This document shows, in pieces, positions 8,656 through 18,637 of a stretch of 64,000 nt of DNA; positions within the stretch are counted from its first letter, which is position 1; every line of letters begins with the position of its first letter. Location: positions 3,564,384 through 3,628,383 of the forward strand of contig NZ_CP009268.1 of the NCBI RefSeq assembly GCF_000807255.1, given 5' to 3'. The position numbers were made by a program, and so were the translations under genes. This DNA is from Clostridium pasteurianum DSM 525 = ATCC 6013 (GTDB lineage: Bacteria > Bacillota > Clostridia > Clostridiales > Clostridiaceae). The notes below the pieces were generated by a model. The model was not told the origin of the DNA. It saw nothing but the letters and a program-made list of their open reading frames with translations, and searched no databases.

Positions 8656-9942
8656 TTGAAAGTTATAATTATTGGCGGCGGCTGGGCTGGTTGTGCAACA
8701 GCTATTACAGCCAAAAGAGCAGGTGCAGATGTAAGTCTATACGAAAGGACTGACTTATTACTGGGTCTAGGAAATGTAGGCGGAATAATGAGGAACAACG
8801 GAAGATATACAGCCGCTGAAGAACTTATAAACTTAGGTGCAGGAGATTTAATCCACATAACAGATAATAATGCCACACATAAAAATATTCACTTTCCATC
8901 TCATGAACATGCCTGGCCCTATAATGTAAATAATATTGAACCAGAAGTAAAAAAACATTTAATTAATTTGGGAATAGATATAAATACATTATCTAAAGTT
9001 GTAAAGATAAAAAAACTTGAAAATAAAATTCTAAGTATAAAACTTGAAAATGGAAATTTTATAGACGGCGATGTATTTATAGATGCTACTGGTTCCACAG
9101 GTGGTATGAATAATTGTTATAAATATGGCAATGGCTGTGTAATGTGCATACTAAGATGCCCTACTTTTGGCGGCAGAGTAAGCATTAGTGCTCTAGCTGG
9201 AGCAAAAGATATAGTATCGGAAAGAGAGGATGGCAGCTTTGGTGCCTTTAGCGGCTCCTGTGAAATATCAAGAGAAAGTATATCTAAGGACTTATTAGAT
9301 AAGCTTGATAAGGATGGAGTAGTAACACTTAAAATTCCAAAAGAGGATATTAATCTTGAAAAGTTAAAGTTAAAGGTCTGCCAGCAATATGCCCTTGAAG
9401 AATTTGCTGAAAATTTGGTATTGTTAGATACAGGACATATAAAGCTTATGACTCCCTTTTATCCACTGGATAAATTGAGAAAAATTAAAGGTTTGGAAAA
9501 AGTAAGATTTACAGACCCTTATTCAGGTGGAAAAGGTAATTCCATAAGATACTTAACAGCTGCTCCAAGAACTAATGATTTAAAAGTTGTAGGTATAGAT
9601 AATCTATTTTGTGCAGGTGAAAAGTCCGGTTTTTTTATAGGACATACTGAAGCTATGTGTACTGGTTCTTTAGCTGGCCATAATGCAGTTAGATATTTAG
9701 CCAAATTACCCCCTTTAATACTGCCAAATTCTACTGCTATAGGAGATATAATTTCCTATTCAAATTATAGAGTAAACAATACGGCAGATGGCAAAAAAAT
9801 CAAATTCACTTTTTCTGGAGCAGAATATTTTGAAAGAATGAAAAAACTAGGACTTTATTCTACTGACAATAAAGAAATAAAAAATAGGATAGACAAATTA
9901 GGACTTACAGAACTTTATAATAATAAATTACTACACAATTAA
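8656..9942 (+). CDS. FAD-dependent oxidoreductase (GidA/TrmFO-like fold)
   Basis: This 428-residue flavoprotein begins with a dinucleotide-binding motif, VIIIGGGWAGCATAI, at residues 3-17. An ATGSTGG motif follows near residue 145, then a Cys-rich GCVMCILRCPTFGG segment. Near residue 325 is the closing FAD motif NLFCAGEKSGFFIGHTEA, as in GidA-type proteins. TTG 8656 is preferred over the upstream ATG 8611 because GGGTGG precedes it and the Rossmann motif must start the chain. Substrate unknown; related clostridial proteins are annotated only as FAD-dependent oxidoreductases. The cysteines may be redox active or bind metal. Confidence 0.8.
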   Translation: MKVIIIGGGWAGCATAITAKRAGADVSLYERTDLLLGLGNVGGIMRNNGRYTAAEELINLGAGDLIHITDNNATHKNIHFPSHEHAWPYNVNNIEPEVKKHLINLGIDINTLSKVVKIKKLENKILSIKLENGNFIDGDVFIDATGSTGGMNNCYKYGNGCVMCILRCPTFGGRVSISALAGAKDIVSEREDGSFGAFSGSCEISRESISKDLLDKLDKDGVVTLKIPKEDINLEKLKLKVCQQYALEEFAENLVLLDTGHIKLMTPFYPLDKLRKIKGLEKVRFTDPYSGGKGNSIRYLTAAPRTNDLKVVGIDNLFCAGEKSGFFIGHTEAMCTGSLAGHNAVRYLAKLPPLILPNSTAIGDIISYSNYRVNNTADGKKIKFTFSGAEYFERMKKLGLYSTDNKEIKNRIDKLGLTELYNNKLLHN

Positions 9943-9978
9943 GAATTATTTTTATATTTAATTCACAGCTTATTTATA

Positions 9979-10111
9979 CACAATGGAGGTAAGAGACGAA
10001 ACAAACATCAAAGTGTAAAGTTCAAAGAACAAATATCAAATAAAAATATTTTTCTTCCGTTACACTACAGAAAAATTTTCAAGTTTTAGTTCGTCTTTTT
10101 CTCCATTGACA
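9979..10111. repeat. MITE-like inverted-repeat element (copy 1)
   Basis: About 130 bases are bounded by near-matching inverted ends: CAATGGAGGTAAGAGACGAA on the left and, in reverse complement, CAATGGAGAAAAAGACGAAC on the right. No coding potential. A related end sequence recurs at 32872 and, more weakly, at 22543. It is between convergent genes, a common landing place for small non-autonomous elements. Confidence 0.5.
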
Positions 10112-10112
10112 T

Positions 10113-10162
10113 AAAAAGAACGTACATAGATTTGATTTACACAAATCTATGTACGTTCCCTT
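10113..10162. terminator. Bidirectional terminator between FAD oxidoreductase and spoVR
   Basis: A perfect 16-bp inverted repeat (GAACGTACATAGATTT and its complement at 10118-10133 / 10143-10158) is flanked by A-rich and T-rich sequence and separates convergent genes. Confidence 0.8.
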
Positions 10163-10198
10163 AAAGTCAATAGCTTTAACAGTGCCTTTATTAATATA

Positions 10199-11584
10199 TT
10201 ATATTTTCATCTGAGTCATCCTCTTTATAACCCTGTCTTTTGACTCACATATTAAGCTTAACTCTCCATCTTCTATTTTAGTTTTTAAAACTACAGTATG
10301 CCCCCATAATTCATATATATATTTTATAGTAGATTCAGCATAACCCATATTAAGTTCTCTTCCATCAAAAACATGTTCAAGAGTCAATGTCTTATCTCGT
10401 ATAGACATATCTGTTATTCTAATATAAGGAATCATCCCCATACCACAGGAACTGCAAAGAGTATTTCTTATATTTATCCACCCTTTATCGTCTGGAATAT
10501 CCTTTATTACATAGTTTTCATTTTCTTTTGCATATTCAAATAAATTGAGGTCATAGCAAAGTTCCTTTGTTAGGTATCTTCTTATAAAGGATTCATCTCT
10601 TTCAAGTTTTCTTACTTCAAATATCTTCTCTTTTCCATATTTTTTGTGTAAATATTCAAACATTTTAAATCCTATAAAATAAGGATTTATAAATCCTATA
10701 CCAGGTGCGATAACATCATTATGGCGTTTTATGAATTCTAGATATAGTTTATCAGGAAGATTCAGCTTTTTTAAAATATTATAATGACAATAACTTGCCC
10801 ATCCTTCATTCATAATTTTAGTCTCTATTTGTGGTATAAAATAGGATGTTTCTTTACGTACTACCTGAAGCAGATTTTTTTCCCATTCGCTTAAGTCTCC
10901 GTATCTTATGATAAAATATAATAAATCATCTTCTGTCTCAAGAGGTATTTTACTTATATCAGGAGCCTCATCTTTTTTATAAGGCTCCAATATACTTCTA
11001 TTAGTATTTTTATTAGTATACTCCTTTATTATTCTTCTTTTAAGCTCCTCATCAGTTATTCTCTTTTCTCCTACAACTCTTGAAGTCTGAAGCTTAATAG
11101 CATGAGCAGCATCCAGTATCCTTTCAACACTCTCATATCCAATACTTGGATCTTTTATATAACTTCTTACCATATCCGCATCAGTCTTAAACATTTCAAC
11201 GGTATAATCTGCTCTGGTACCCTCTGCAAAAAGTCTGTTATTTTTGAAAAAATCATTATGACCATATACATGTGCCATAGTTAATATCTGTAATAGTAAT
11301 GTATTCTCTTTCATCAAATAGGCAATACAAGGATCTGAATTTATAACCATTTCATAGGGAAGACCACTTAAATTATAACTGTAAGTAGTACTATTTTTTT
11401 CATATGCTTTTCCAAAACTCCAATGAGGATATCTAGAAGGCATACCAAGGTATGCTTCATAGGCAAGCATATCTTTATATCCTATTATTTCAAATTCCTG
11501 ATCATAATAGTCAAGTCCAATATCATCTACTATATTTTCAATTTTCTTATTCCAATCTTCTAAACTAGCTACAGTATATTCCAA
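10199..11584 (-). CDS. spoVR: SpoVR family protein
   Basis: An approximately 461-residue SpoVR-family protein. In Bacillus it is needed for proper spore cortex formation; biochemical activity is unknown. Recognisable blocks are MPSRYPHWSFGKAYE near residue 52, QILTMAHVYGHNDFFKNN near residue 106, and NEGWASYCHYNIL near residue 262, which together suggest a metal site of His/Glu residues. I favour TTG 11584 because GAGGTGA lies just upstream and overlaps the YhbH stop; a GTG at 11593 is possible. It is the third gene of prkA-yhbH-spoVR, with translational coupling. Confidence 0.9.
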   Translation of the reverse strand: MEYTVASLEDWNKKIENIVDDIGLDYYDQEFEIIGYKDMLAYEAYLGMPSRYPHWSFGKAYEKNSTTYSYNLSGLPYEMVINSDPCIAYLMKENTLLLQILTMAHVYGHNDFFKNNRLFAEGTRADYTVEMFKTDADMVRSYIKDPSIGYESVERILDAAHAIKLQTSRVVGEKRITDEELKRRIIKEYTNKNTNRSILEPYKKDEAPDISKIPLETEDDLLYFIIRYGDLSEWEKNLLQVVRKETSYFIPQIETKIMNEGWASYCHYNILKKLNLPDKLYLEFIKRHNDVIAPGIGFINPYFIGFKMFEYLHKKYGKEKIFEVRKLERDESFIRRYLTKELCYDLNLFEYAKENENYVIKDIPDDKGWINIRNTLCSSCGMGMIPYIRITDMSIRDKTLTLEHVFDGRELNMGYAESTIKYIYELWGHTVVLKTKIEDGELSLICESKDRVIKRMTQMKI

Positions 11585-11589
11585 ATATA

Positions 11590-12762
11590 TCACCTCACTT
11601 GTTCCTTTTTCAGCATATCTTTAAGCGCAGTCCATAAATCATTTTTCTGCTTAATGGATACAGCAACAAAATTCTTATTTGGAACTTCCTTTACAAGTTT
11701 TTCTTTTATATTAGTGGAATAATATCCACTCATAATCTCTGCATATCCAAACATATTGCATACTTCGGAAAGTTTCTTTGAAGCTGCAACTGCTCTAGCA
11801 TTATCTTCTGTCCAGTTGTCACCATCACTAACATAGAAGGTATATATATTCCAATTAGATGGATTATATCTTTTGTCTATAATATCCAATGCCATATTTA
11901 ACCCACTGGATATATAGGTACCACCAGACTCTACCTTATGAAAAAATTCAAATTCATTTACCTCTTTTGCTACTGTTGAATGTGCCACAAAGGCTATTTC
12001 TACGTTGGAATATTTTGTTCTTATAAACTGAGATAGAATGAAAAAGAAAGATCGCGCCAAATATTTCTTTGTATTATCCATGGATCCAGAAACATCCATA
12101 ACACATATAATTACTGCATTGCTTTCCCTTTTAAAAGTTTTTTTTATTCTATAATATCTTAAATCTTCATTTCTAAAAGGAAATCTCACTATTTCTTCAT
12201 CGATGTTTTCTTCTCTCAGTGCTCTTTTCTTTCCCTGCTGTCTTTTTAATTTTTCTACAACTGTTTTCTTTTTTGCAAGACGAGGATTGATACCATGCCT
12301 TTGATATCCAGCCTTTTTTGTTCCATTTTCAGTTAGCACTTTTGCATATTTCTTTTTATCCATTTCTGGTAGTTCTAAATCATTAATAAGATAATTCATT
12401 ACATCTTCTAAAGTAATTTCTGTTTCGTAGATATCTTCCCCTTCTTCATTACCAGCACCTTTGTTACCTTTACCTCCGCTTTGAGAGCCATCTTTTCCTA
12501 TGACCTGCCCTCTCCTTTCACTTCCATCACCACTGCCAACTCCAGGTGCATTTTTTCCGTATATAAACTGGTATTCTTTTATTCCTCGTATAGGTATTTT
12601 TATTTTTTTATCTTTCGTCTGTCCTATTATACTCTCTTCTGAAAGTATATCCCCAAGATTTTCTTTTATAGACTTTTCAACAAGCTGACGATGTCTTCTT
12701 CTGTCCTCCACTGCTCTATCATGACCTAAAGGAGTTGAATTATGATCTCTGAATAATGCCAT
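11590..12762 (-). CDS. yhbH: YhbH/DUF444 sporulation protein
   Basis: A 390-residue YhbH (DUF444) protein. The N-terminal half is charged and includes a glycine-rich linker at about residues 75-105. The C-terminal half is a von Willebrand A-like domain with a MIDAS motif, DVSGSM, near residue 222. In Bacillus yhbH is expressed in sporulation and travels with prkA and spoVR. Here it starts four bases after prkA and overlaps or abuts spoVR, so the three are co-translated. Partner proteins remain unknown; the VWA domain suggests metal-dependent protein binding. Confidence 0.92.
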   Translation of the reverse strand: MALFRDHNSTPLGHDRAVEDRRRHRQLVEKSIKENLGDILSEESIIGQTKDKKIKIPIRGIKEYQFIYGKNAPGVGSGDGSERRGQVIGKDGSQSGGKGNKGAGNEEGEDIYETEITLEDVMNYLINDLELPEMDKKKYAKVLTENGTKKAGYQRHGINPRLAKKKTVVEKLKRQQGKKRALREENIDEEIVRFPFRNEDLRYYRIKKTFKRESNAVIICVMDVSGSMDNTKKYLARSFFFILSQFIRTKYSNVEIAFVAHSTVAKEVNEFEFFHKVESGGTYISSGLNMALDIIDKRYNPSNWNIYTFYVSDGDNWTEDNARAVAASKKLSEVCNMFGYAEIMSGYYSTNIKEKLVKEVPNKNFVAVSIKQKNDLWTALKDMLKKEQVR

Positions 12763-12766
12763 AATA

Positions 12767-14689
12767 TCAATCCTTCCATAAATTGTTCGCAGCGTATTTC
12801 AATACTACATCACAGCAATGATCACAATATCCATTTTCCTTCATCTGTTGCACCATAGCATTATATTTTTCATCCTGCTCTTTATCTCTCACTCTTGACT
12901 TAGTTATTATTCGTGACAAATCTTTAACCGAAGTAGTTAATTTCTTCTCTATAGCTTCCTTTAAAGGTTCATACGCAGTATAATCAATTTTTCCGCCATT
13001 TCTTACTACATAGAACATATAGGAAGTAACATCGCTTCTAAAACCTTTAGCTGAATTCTCTGAAATTCCAATTTGCTCTTCTATTGATCTCATGAATTTT
13101 TCATCTGGCTGAAGCTCTTCACCTGTAGATTTATCTTTAAGTTTTGTTTTATTTACATAAGCTTCTGCATTATCCAAGTAATTATTGAATAAACTTTCTG
13201 CCTGTTCCCTGAAGCTATTTATAAATGCCTTTGTAACTTCCTTCTCCAAAGTCTTATTATATTCTTTTCTAATAGTATCTTGTATAAATCCTAAATACTT
13301 TTTCTTTTGATCTTCTGCTATATCTAAATCTTTAACAGATTTAATTATACTCTCCATAATACTTAAGGGATTTATGCATTCATGTTCAGAAACTGAAAGA
13401 GCATTATCTATTGCTTTTATTATGAATCTTGTTGATATACCATGCATACCTTCGTCAAGTCCAGCTTCTTCTCTAAGTTCAGAAATATCTATTTTTTTAG
13501 TAGTTCCCTTCTCTACAATATCCTCTCCGTTATATATTTTAAGTTTTGTGAGTGGATCTGCTTTATTTGAAGGTTTCAATCTACTTAATATAGCAAATTC
13601 AGCAGCTGTTTCTATGGTATGCGGAGCTATATGAGCCTTAAATTTACTCTTTTTCAGTATTTTATTATATATTTTTACTTCTTCATTTAACTCCAAGCAA
13701 TAAGGCACTTCAACTTTTACAATTCTATCCAATATAGCTTCATTGGTATGATCTGATTTAAATCTATTCCACTCAGCTTCATTGGAATGGGCAAGAATTA
13801 TACCATCAAAATATATCATTGAACCTTTTCCTGGTGATGGTACAGATTTTTCTTGTGTAGCAGTTATAATAGTATGCAGATACTCTACATCATTCTTAAA
13901 TACTTCTATAAATTCTACAAGTCCTCTATTACCAACATTAAAAGCTCCATTTAAAGAGAATATTCTAGGATCATCTTCTGAGTACATATCCATTTTGGAT
14001 ATATCCACTGAACCTGTCAAAATAGAAGTATCCTGATTATTAGGATCTACTGGTGGTACAACCCCTATCCCTTTTCGTGATCTTATTGAAAAATTACTAG
14101 TTTCCACAGGGAATTTTTCATACTGACCATCATATTCATGTAATAATTTATATTTACATGCAGGGCATAAATCACCTTCAATTTCTATTCCTAAAAGTTC
14201 TTCAAATTTTTCTCTAAGATGATTTGGTATTAAGTGCAAAGGTTCTTCATGTAAAGGACAATCCTTTAAATGATATACAGGCGGAGCTGATTCTAAGGAC
14301 TTTTTAAGAGCTTCTACTAAAGAAGATTTTCCTGCTCCTACTGGTCCAACTAGATATAATACCTGTCTTGATTCTTCACCCTTCATTGCAGCAGAATAAA
14401 AATAATTTACTATTTTCATAATAACTTTATCTATGCCAAAAAAGTCATCTTTAAAAAAATTATATTTTTTGATAACATCATTGCCATATATTTTTCTTAT
14501 TCTAGGATTTTCTTCTGGCTTCAATACTTCAAAACCACGTCTCATAATTATGTCATACAACCTTTTATGAGATAATTTAGCTACGTCTGGATCCTTTTTA
14601 ACAATATCAAGATAATCCAAAAATGTTCCTTTAAATTTTATGTTATTTCTACCTTCTCTGTCATTTTTTATTAAGTCTTTAAATTCCAT
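12767..14689 (-). CDS. prkA: PrkA serine protein kinase / AAA+ protein
   Basis: The 640-residue PrkA protein has an AAA+ module with Walker [11 protein letters not shown] near residue 114, and a zinc-like CPLHEE...CPACKYK region near residues 143-180. The C-terminal kinase-like domain contains a further cysteine/histidine cluster, YCDHCCD, near residue 624. Family length is about 630-640. In Bacillus PrkA is a sporulation-linked protein with reported kinase or Lon-like protease activity. First gene of the prkA-yhbH-spoVR operon. A 180-base leader upstream shows no obvious riboswitch. Confidence 0.93.
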   Translation of the reverse strand: MEFKDLIKNDREGRNNIKFKGTFLDYLDIVKKDPDVAKLSHKRLYDIIMRRGFEVLKPEENPRIRKIYGNDVIKKYNFFKDDFFGIDKVIMKIVNYFYSAAMKGEESRQVLYLVGPVGAGKSSLVEALKKSLESAPPVYHLKDCPLHEEPLHLIPNHLREKFEELLGIEIEGDLCPACKYKLLHEYDGQYEKFPVETSNFSIRSRKGIGVVPPVDPNNQDTSILTGSVDISKMDMYSEDDPRIFSLNGAFNVGNRGLVEFIEVFKNDVEYLHTIITATQEKSVPSPGKGSMIYFDGIILAHSNEAEWNRFKSDHTNEAILDRIVKVEVPYCLELNEEVKIYNKILKKSKFKAHIAPHTIETAAEFAILSRLKPSNKADPLTKLKIYNGEDIVEKGTTKKIDISELREEAGLDEGMHGISTRFIIKAIDNALSVSEHECINPLSIMESIIKSVKDLDIAEDQKKKYLGFIQDTIRKEYNKTLEKEVTKAFINSFREQAESLFNNYLDNAEAYVNKTKLKDKSTGEELQPDEKFMRSIEEQIGISENSAKGFRSDVTSYMFYVVRNGGKIDYTAYEPLKEAIEKKLTTSVKDLSRIITKSRVRDKEQDEKYNAMVQQMKENGYCDHCCDVVLKYAANNLWKD

Positions 14690-14792
14690 ACTGCACCCCC
14701 TGAAACAAATTTATATTTAATCATGTATAGTCTTTTAATTACTTGTTTATAAAATATATATGTTACTACCCTGCCATAACATGATAAATAAT

Positions 14793-14830
14793 TAAAAAAA
14801 AACGTATTAGATTTTTTCTAATACGCTCTT
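14793..14830 (-). terminator. Intrinsic terminator of marR-MFS operon
   Basis: On the minus strand a CGTATTAGA/TCTAATACG hairpin is followed by nine consecutive T residues. Confidence 0.85.
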
Positions 14831-14874
14831 AAACAAGTTATCTCTAGGTAAATCCAGAAAAATATAAATTTATA

Positions 14875-16329
14875 TTAATATTCTTCAATAGTATTTTTAC
14901 TTTTATTTTCGCTATCTTCTTTGCCGGAATACAACCTTACGGCAGTTATTATAGCTCCTATACTGCACAATACTGCTGCTCCAATAAATACATACTTCAT
15001 ACCATAGATAAATACATCATTTCTTCCCTCTATATAATTTGTAACTCTGTATCCTATTTTATAGCTCATTCTATTATATAAAATTAAAGTAGCTAATGAA
15101 ACTCCAAGAACCATTCCTAAATTTCTCACAAATGCATTTATACTGCCAGCTATACCTAGCTTATTTTTACTTACAGTAGACATAACTAGAGAATTATTAG
15201 GTGATTGAAACATACCATTTCCTATAGTCATAATAGCTATAAACATAGCTGTAATAATCAAACCTGAATTTTCATTTAAATTAGACATCAATATAAAACC
15301 TAAGCTCATAAATATAAGTCCAATAAAAGTAAGAAATTCTGAGCCTATCTTATCCGATAGATAACCGCTTACAGGAGCAACTATAGATAAAATTATTGGT
15401 GAAATCATCATAAATAAACCAGTTATAGCCGGTGATAATTTTAGTACATCTTGAAAATAAAAAGGTAAAATAATAGTCATTGCACTAAGAGCTATAAATG
15501 ATACAAATCCACAAAATATACTTAAGGAAAATAAATTGTTTTTGAAAATACTCAGTTGAAGTAATGGAAGTTTTACTATATTTTCAACAATTATAAATAG
15601 TATTAAAGATATTATAGATATTATGAACCCAATAATTATTATAGGATGATTATATCCTGTATTTTGCCCATGAACTAATGCCCCAAATAGAGTTACTATA
15701 CTTATTACGAAAAAAGCTGCCCCTTTAATATCCAATCTTTCATTTAATTCCGCTGTACTCTTAGGAAATATTTTCATCGAAAGTATGAAAGTAACTATAC
15801 CTATAGGTACATTTATTAAAAATATGTACTTCCAACTTAGTACGGATAAAATAAATCCTCCTATAGGCGGTCCTACCATTGCTCCTAAGGCTACAAATGT
15901 TCCAATTGTTCCAAGTGCTCTACCCCTTTCATTAGATGGGAACACATGAGTTGCAATTCCCTGACTATTAGACATGGTAGCCGCTGCTCCTATGGCCTGA
16001 ATTCCCCTTGCCATAACTAATATAAGAAGAGAATTTGTCATACCACATAAAAAAGATCCGATGGTAAATAAAATTATTCCCAATTGAAATATTTTAGTTT
16101 TGCCTTTAATGTCCCCTAATCTTCCGAATATAAGAATCGTAGCAGATATGACTATCAGATAGCTGGTAACTACCCATTCAATAGATGCCATATTCACACC
16201 AAGTTCTTTAGACATTACAGGTAAAGCTACATTTACAATACTTGCATCTAAACAACACATAAAAGTATTTAATACTACTGTAAGCAGTATTAACCATCTA
16301 TTCTTATTTAGAACACTTTTATTTTTCAA
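14875..16329 (-). CDS. MFS drug efflux transporter, DHA2 (14-span) family
   Basis: A 484-residue major facilitator of the EmrB/QacA (DHA2) type. It shows the motif-A-like FGRLGDIKGKTKIF loop near residue 68 and the antiporter motif GPPIGGFILSVLSWKYIFLI near residue 155. About 14 hydrophobic spans are present, with a charged tail. The start is a TTG inside the MarR stop (TTGA), preceded by GAGG, giving strict translational coupling. As the structural gene behind a MarR repressor with an operator, it is expected to be induced by its substrates, whose identity is unknown. Confidence 0.9.
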   Translation of the reverse strand: MKNKSVLNKNRWLILLTVVLNTFMCCLDASIVNVALPVMSKELGVNMASIEWVVTSYLIVISATILIFGRLGDIKGKTKIFQLGIILFTIGSFLCGMTNSLLILVMARGIQAIGAAATMSNSQGIATHVFPSNERGRALGTIGTFVALGAMVGPPIGGFILSVLSWKYIFLINVPIGIVTFILSMKIFPKSTAELNERLDIKGAAFFVISIVTLFGALVHGQNTGYNHPIIIIGFIISIISLILFIIVENIVKLPLLQLSIFKNNLFSLSIFCGFVSFIALSAMTIILPFYFQDVLKLSPAITGLFMMISPIILSIVAPVSGYLSDKIGSEFLTFIGLIFMSLGFILMSNLNENSGLIITAMFIAIMTIGNGMFQSPNNSLVMSTVSKNKLGIAGSINAFVRNLGMVLGVSLATLILYNRMSYKIGYRVTNYIEGRNDVFIYGMKYVFIGAAVLCSIGAIITAVRLYSGKEDSENKSKNTIEEY

Positions 16330-16787
16330 AATTCCTCAGTCCTTTCTACACATCTTCCTTTATATTTTCTAGCATTTACTAATACTTTATTTAAAAATTC
16401 AATTCCTATTTTTTTTTCTTCCTCACTACATCCATCCACTATAATAGATATCCAATTATTTATAATAACAAGAATTTCAGGAACAATACTTTTTCCCTTA
16501 TCCGTTAAAAATAATTTATAAGCTCTTATATCCTCTTTATTTTCTCTTTTATATATGTATCCCAATTCTATAAGCTTTTTAATAGCTCTAGCAGACATGG
16601 CTTTATCTACATTTATTTCTTTACTTATTTCATTTTGACTTATTGCAGGCTTTCTGCTCAGTATAATTAAATATGGATATAGTCCTGTGCTCAATTTGAA
16701 TTTTTCAAGTCTTTTATCCATGTAACACTGGGTAATTCTATATATTTTTGCATTAAATTTAATCAAAGATGTTATTTCATCATTCAT
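16326..16787 (-). CDS. MarR family transcriptional regulator
   Basis: A 153-residue winged-helix MarR regulator. The recognition region reads KPAISQNEISKEINVDKA at about residues 50-67, followed by the wing around IYKRENKEDIRAYK. The C-terminal helix pair (EEEKKIGIEFLNKVL) forms the dimer face. It is first in an operon with the DHA2 exporter. A palindrome in its own promoter suggests autorepression relieved by a ligand. Confidence 0.9.
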   Translation of the reverse strand: MNDEITSLIKFNAKIYRITQCYMDKRLEKFKLSTGLYPYLIILSRKPAISQNEISKEINVDKAMSARAIKKLIELGYIYKRENKEDIRAYKLFLTDKGKSIVPEILVIINNWISIIVDGCSEEEKKIGIEFLNKVLVNARKYKGRCVERTEEF

Positions 16788-16818
16788 ATATGGTATCCTT
16801 TCTTATAACTCGTTAGAT

Positions 16819-16853
16819 ATATAATATATCATTATAGTTGAGTAGTCAACTAT
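16819..16853 (-). promoter_or_regulatory. marR promoter with MarR-type operator
   Basis: On the minus strand TTGACT (16844-16849) and TATTAT (16821-16826) are 17 bases apart. The -35 box is inside a perfect 8+8 palindrome, ATAGTTGA-4-TCAACTAT (16834-16853), the size and base content of MarR operators. Repressor binding would block polymerase. The rest of the gap to 17149 is AT-rich with no gene seen. Confidence 0.75.
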
Positions 16854-17149
16854 CAATACAATTTAAACTTTAATTTACAATTGTAGGATATGTCCATCAA
16901 GTTGATATTAAAAAGATTATAGGAGTTTAATGATGAAAAGAATATAGAGAAACCACTAGGATTTGCCAATATTTTATCAAGGGTTATTTATTGTATAAAA
17001 TTATATTATGACTTCATTATTGTACACTTAAAAATTAAAGTGATAATATTAAAAATTGTATTATAAAAGTTAATATAATTTGAAATAGATGTTAAGATTT
17101 GGCAAACATATCCGATAAATTAAATAAAAAATATGGGAGGAATTGATTA

Positions 17150-17926
17150 ATGTTGAGATTGAATAATAATATATATTCACAGCTTAATAGAAATATATAT
17201 TACAATTTTAGAAGTCAGCAGTTGAAATTAATACAATCTTTAAATAATTTGGCTAAAAGAAGTTTAAATAATAATTCATCTTCAGACAGTATATCCATTG
17301 ATACTGGAAAACAACTTATTGCAAATAGACAACAGCTTTCATCCCTTACAGAAGTACAAGGCAAGAATATTCAGCAGTTTACTGCAAATAATAATGTGCT
17401 TAATTTGAATAAAGGTTCTTTTTATAAGCTGCAGACAAGTTCTGGTACAACATCCATATTTACAGTTGGTGATAATGGCAATGTTTATATGCCTTTTTCT
17501 CAACTTGGCTTAGATAGCGATTTGACCTTACCATCATCAGACTACGGTGAAATAAGTAAAACATCGAGACTGATTTCAAGCCTTGCAAAAGATAAAACTG
17601 CTTTTCTTGTTCGTACTGGTGGATATAGTAATACTGAAATTAAAGATATATTGAATAATGTTGGTATTAAGCCAGGATGGTTTCAAGTTAATAGCGATGG
17701 AAATTCCAATAAGTTTTATTTAACAGATAATGGACTTATATATCCAGAATATCAGGTTGAAGCTGAAAGACGTGCATTTAATCAAGTAAATTGGTTTAAA
17801 GATGGATATACAAGTAACTCTGTATTTGTAATTGAAGGAAAAGAGTATAAATTAGATGGAAATGGTCACTTAAATGTTCCAGAAGGTGTTGGATGTCTTT
17901 CGGATAATACTAAATTTATTAAATAA
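17150..17926 (+). CDS. Hypothetical protein, 258 residues
   Basis: I do not recognise this protein. The first 50 residues are Asn/Gln/Ser-rich (MLRLNNNIYSQLNRNIYYNF), without a clear signal peptide, and resemble the start of flagellin- or hook-like proteins only in composition. The middle repeats short beta-type phrases, such as FTVGDNGNVYMP, FYLTDNGLIYP and YKLDGNGHLNVP, spaced about 75-125 residues apart. That suggests a degenerate repeated module. GGGAGG is well placed. It stands alone, divergent from marR and facing the cob operon. Confidence 0.6.
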   Translation: MLRLNNNIYSQLNRNIYYNFRSQQLKLIQSLNNLAKRSLNNNSSSDSISIDTGKQLIANRQQLSSLTEVQGKNIQQFTANNNVLNLNKGSFYKLQTSSGTTSIFTVGDNGNVYMPFSQLGLDSDLTLPSSDYGEISKTSRLISSLAKDKTAFLVRTGGYSNTEIKDILNNVGIKPGWFQVNSDGNSNKFYLTDNGLIYPEYQVEAERRAFNQVNWFKDGYTSNSVFVIEGKEYKLDGNGHLNVPEGVGCLSDNTKFIK

Positions 17927-18046
17927 ATGTTTTTATGCATTGGGTTTTAAATAAAAGTAAGCCTATTTTGGTAAATACTAAATTTTAGGGTATATCTAAG
18001 GTTCAAATAATACTTTAAGTAGGTTTGAATAATTGATACACCATTT

Positions 18047-18637
18047 TTATAACACATCCATTATATTATCTCTACAATTTATCGCTTTAATATACATATA
18101 ACCATCCTCTATTGAAATCACCGAAGCAGTTCCATGCATTATTTTAAACCTATAAAAATAATCATATTGATTAAAAACCAAAGACAGAGCACAGGCAATT
18201 ACTCCACCGTGGGTAACCACAAGTATATCTCCTCTCTTACTGCTTACCTCTTCAATAAAGGCTTTAGTCCTATTAAAAACCTCTATTAAGCTTTCTCCTT
18301 TAGGTATTTTATAATTCAACGTATCTTTTACCCAAGCTTTGCTTTCCCTAGCATATTTGCTTTCTATTTCACTATAGCTTAAACCTTCAAATATTCCAAA
18401 ATTCATTTCAGAAAGCCTGCTATCTATTTTATAATTTTCATCTAACAATTCTGTGGTCTTGACAGCTCTTTTTAAAGGACTACTGTAAACTTCATGAAAT
18501 TTTATTTTTTGCAGATACTTTTTTATACTCTTTATTTCTTCTATTCCCTTCTGAGATATTTCTGAATCAATTACACCTGCATATACATGTTTATGATTTA
18601 ATTCAGTACTACCATGTCTTACAAAAACTATATTCAT
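18047..18637 (-). CDS. cobC: Alpha-ribazole phosphatase CobC
   Basis: A 196-residue histidine phosphatase that removes phosphate from alpha-ribazole-5-phosphate (or adenosylcobalamin 5'-phosphate) in cobalamin nucleotide-loop assembly. The phosphohistidine motif VRHGSTELNH is at residues 6-15, the second catalytic segment SSPLKRAVKT near residue 56, and the distal VTHGGV near residue 141. It is last in cobT-cobU-cobS-cobC and overlaps cobS by four bases. Confidence 0.9.
   Translation of the reverse strand: MNIVFVRHGSTELNHKHVYAGVIDSEISQKGIEEIKSIKKYLQKIKFHEVYSSPLKRAVKTTELLDENYKIDSRLSEMNFGIFEGLSYSEIESKYARESKAWVKDTLNYKIPKGESLIEVFNRTKAFIEEVSSKRGDILVVTHGGVIACALSLVFNQYDYFYRFKIMHGTASVISIEDGYMYIKAINCRDNIMDVL

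Noticed and set aside
8550-8876. Minus-strand 108-codon frame
   Set aside because: Shadow of the FAD oxidoreductase N-terminus, whose Rossmann motif is clear.
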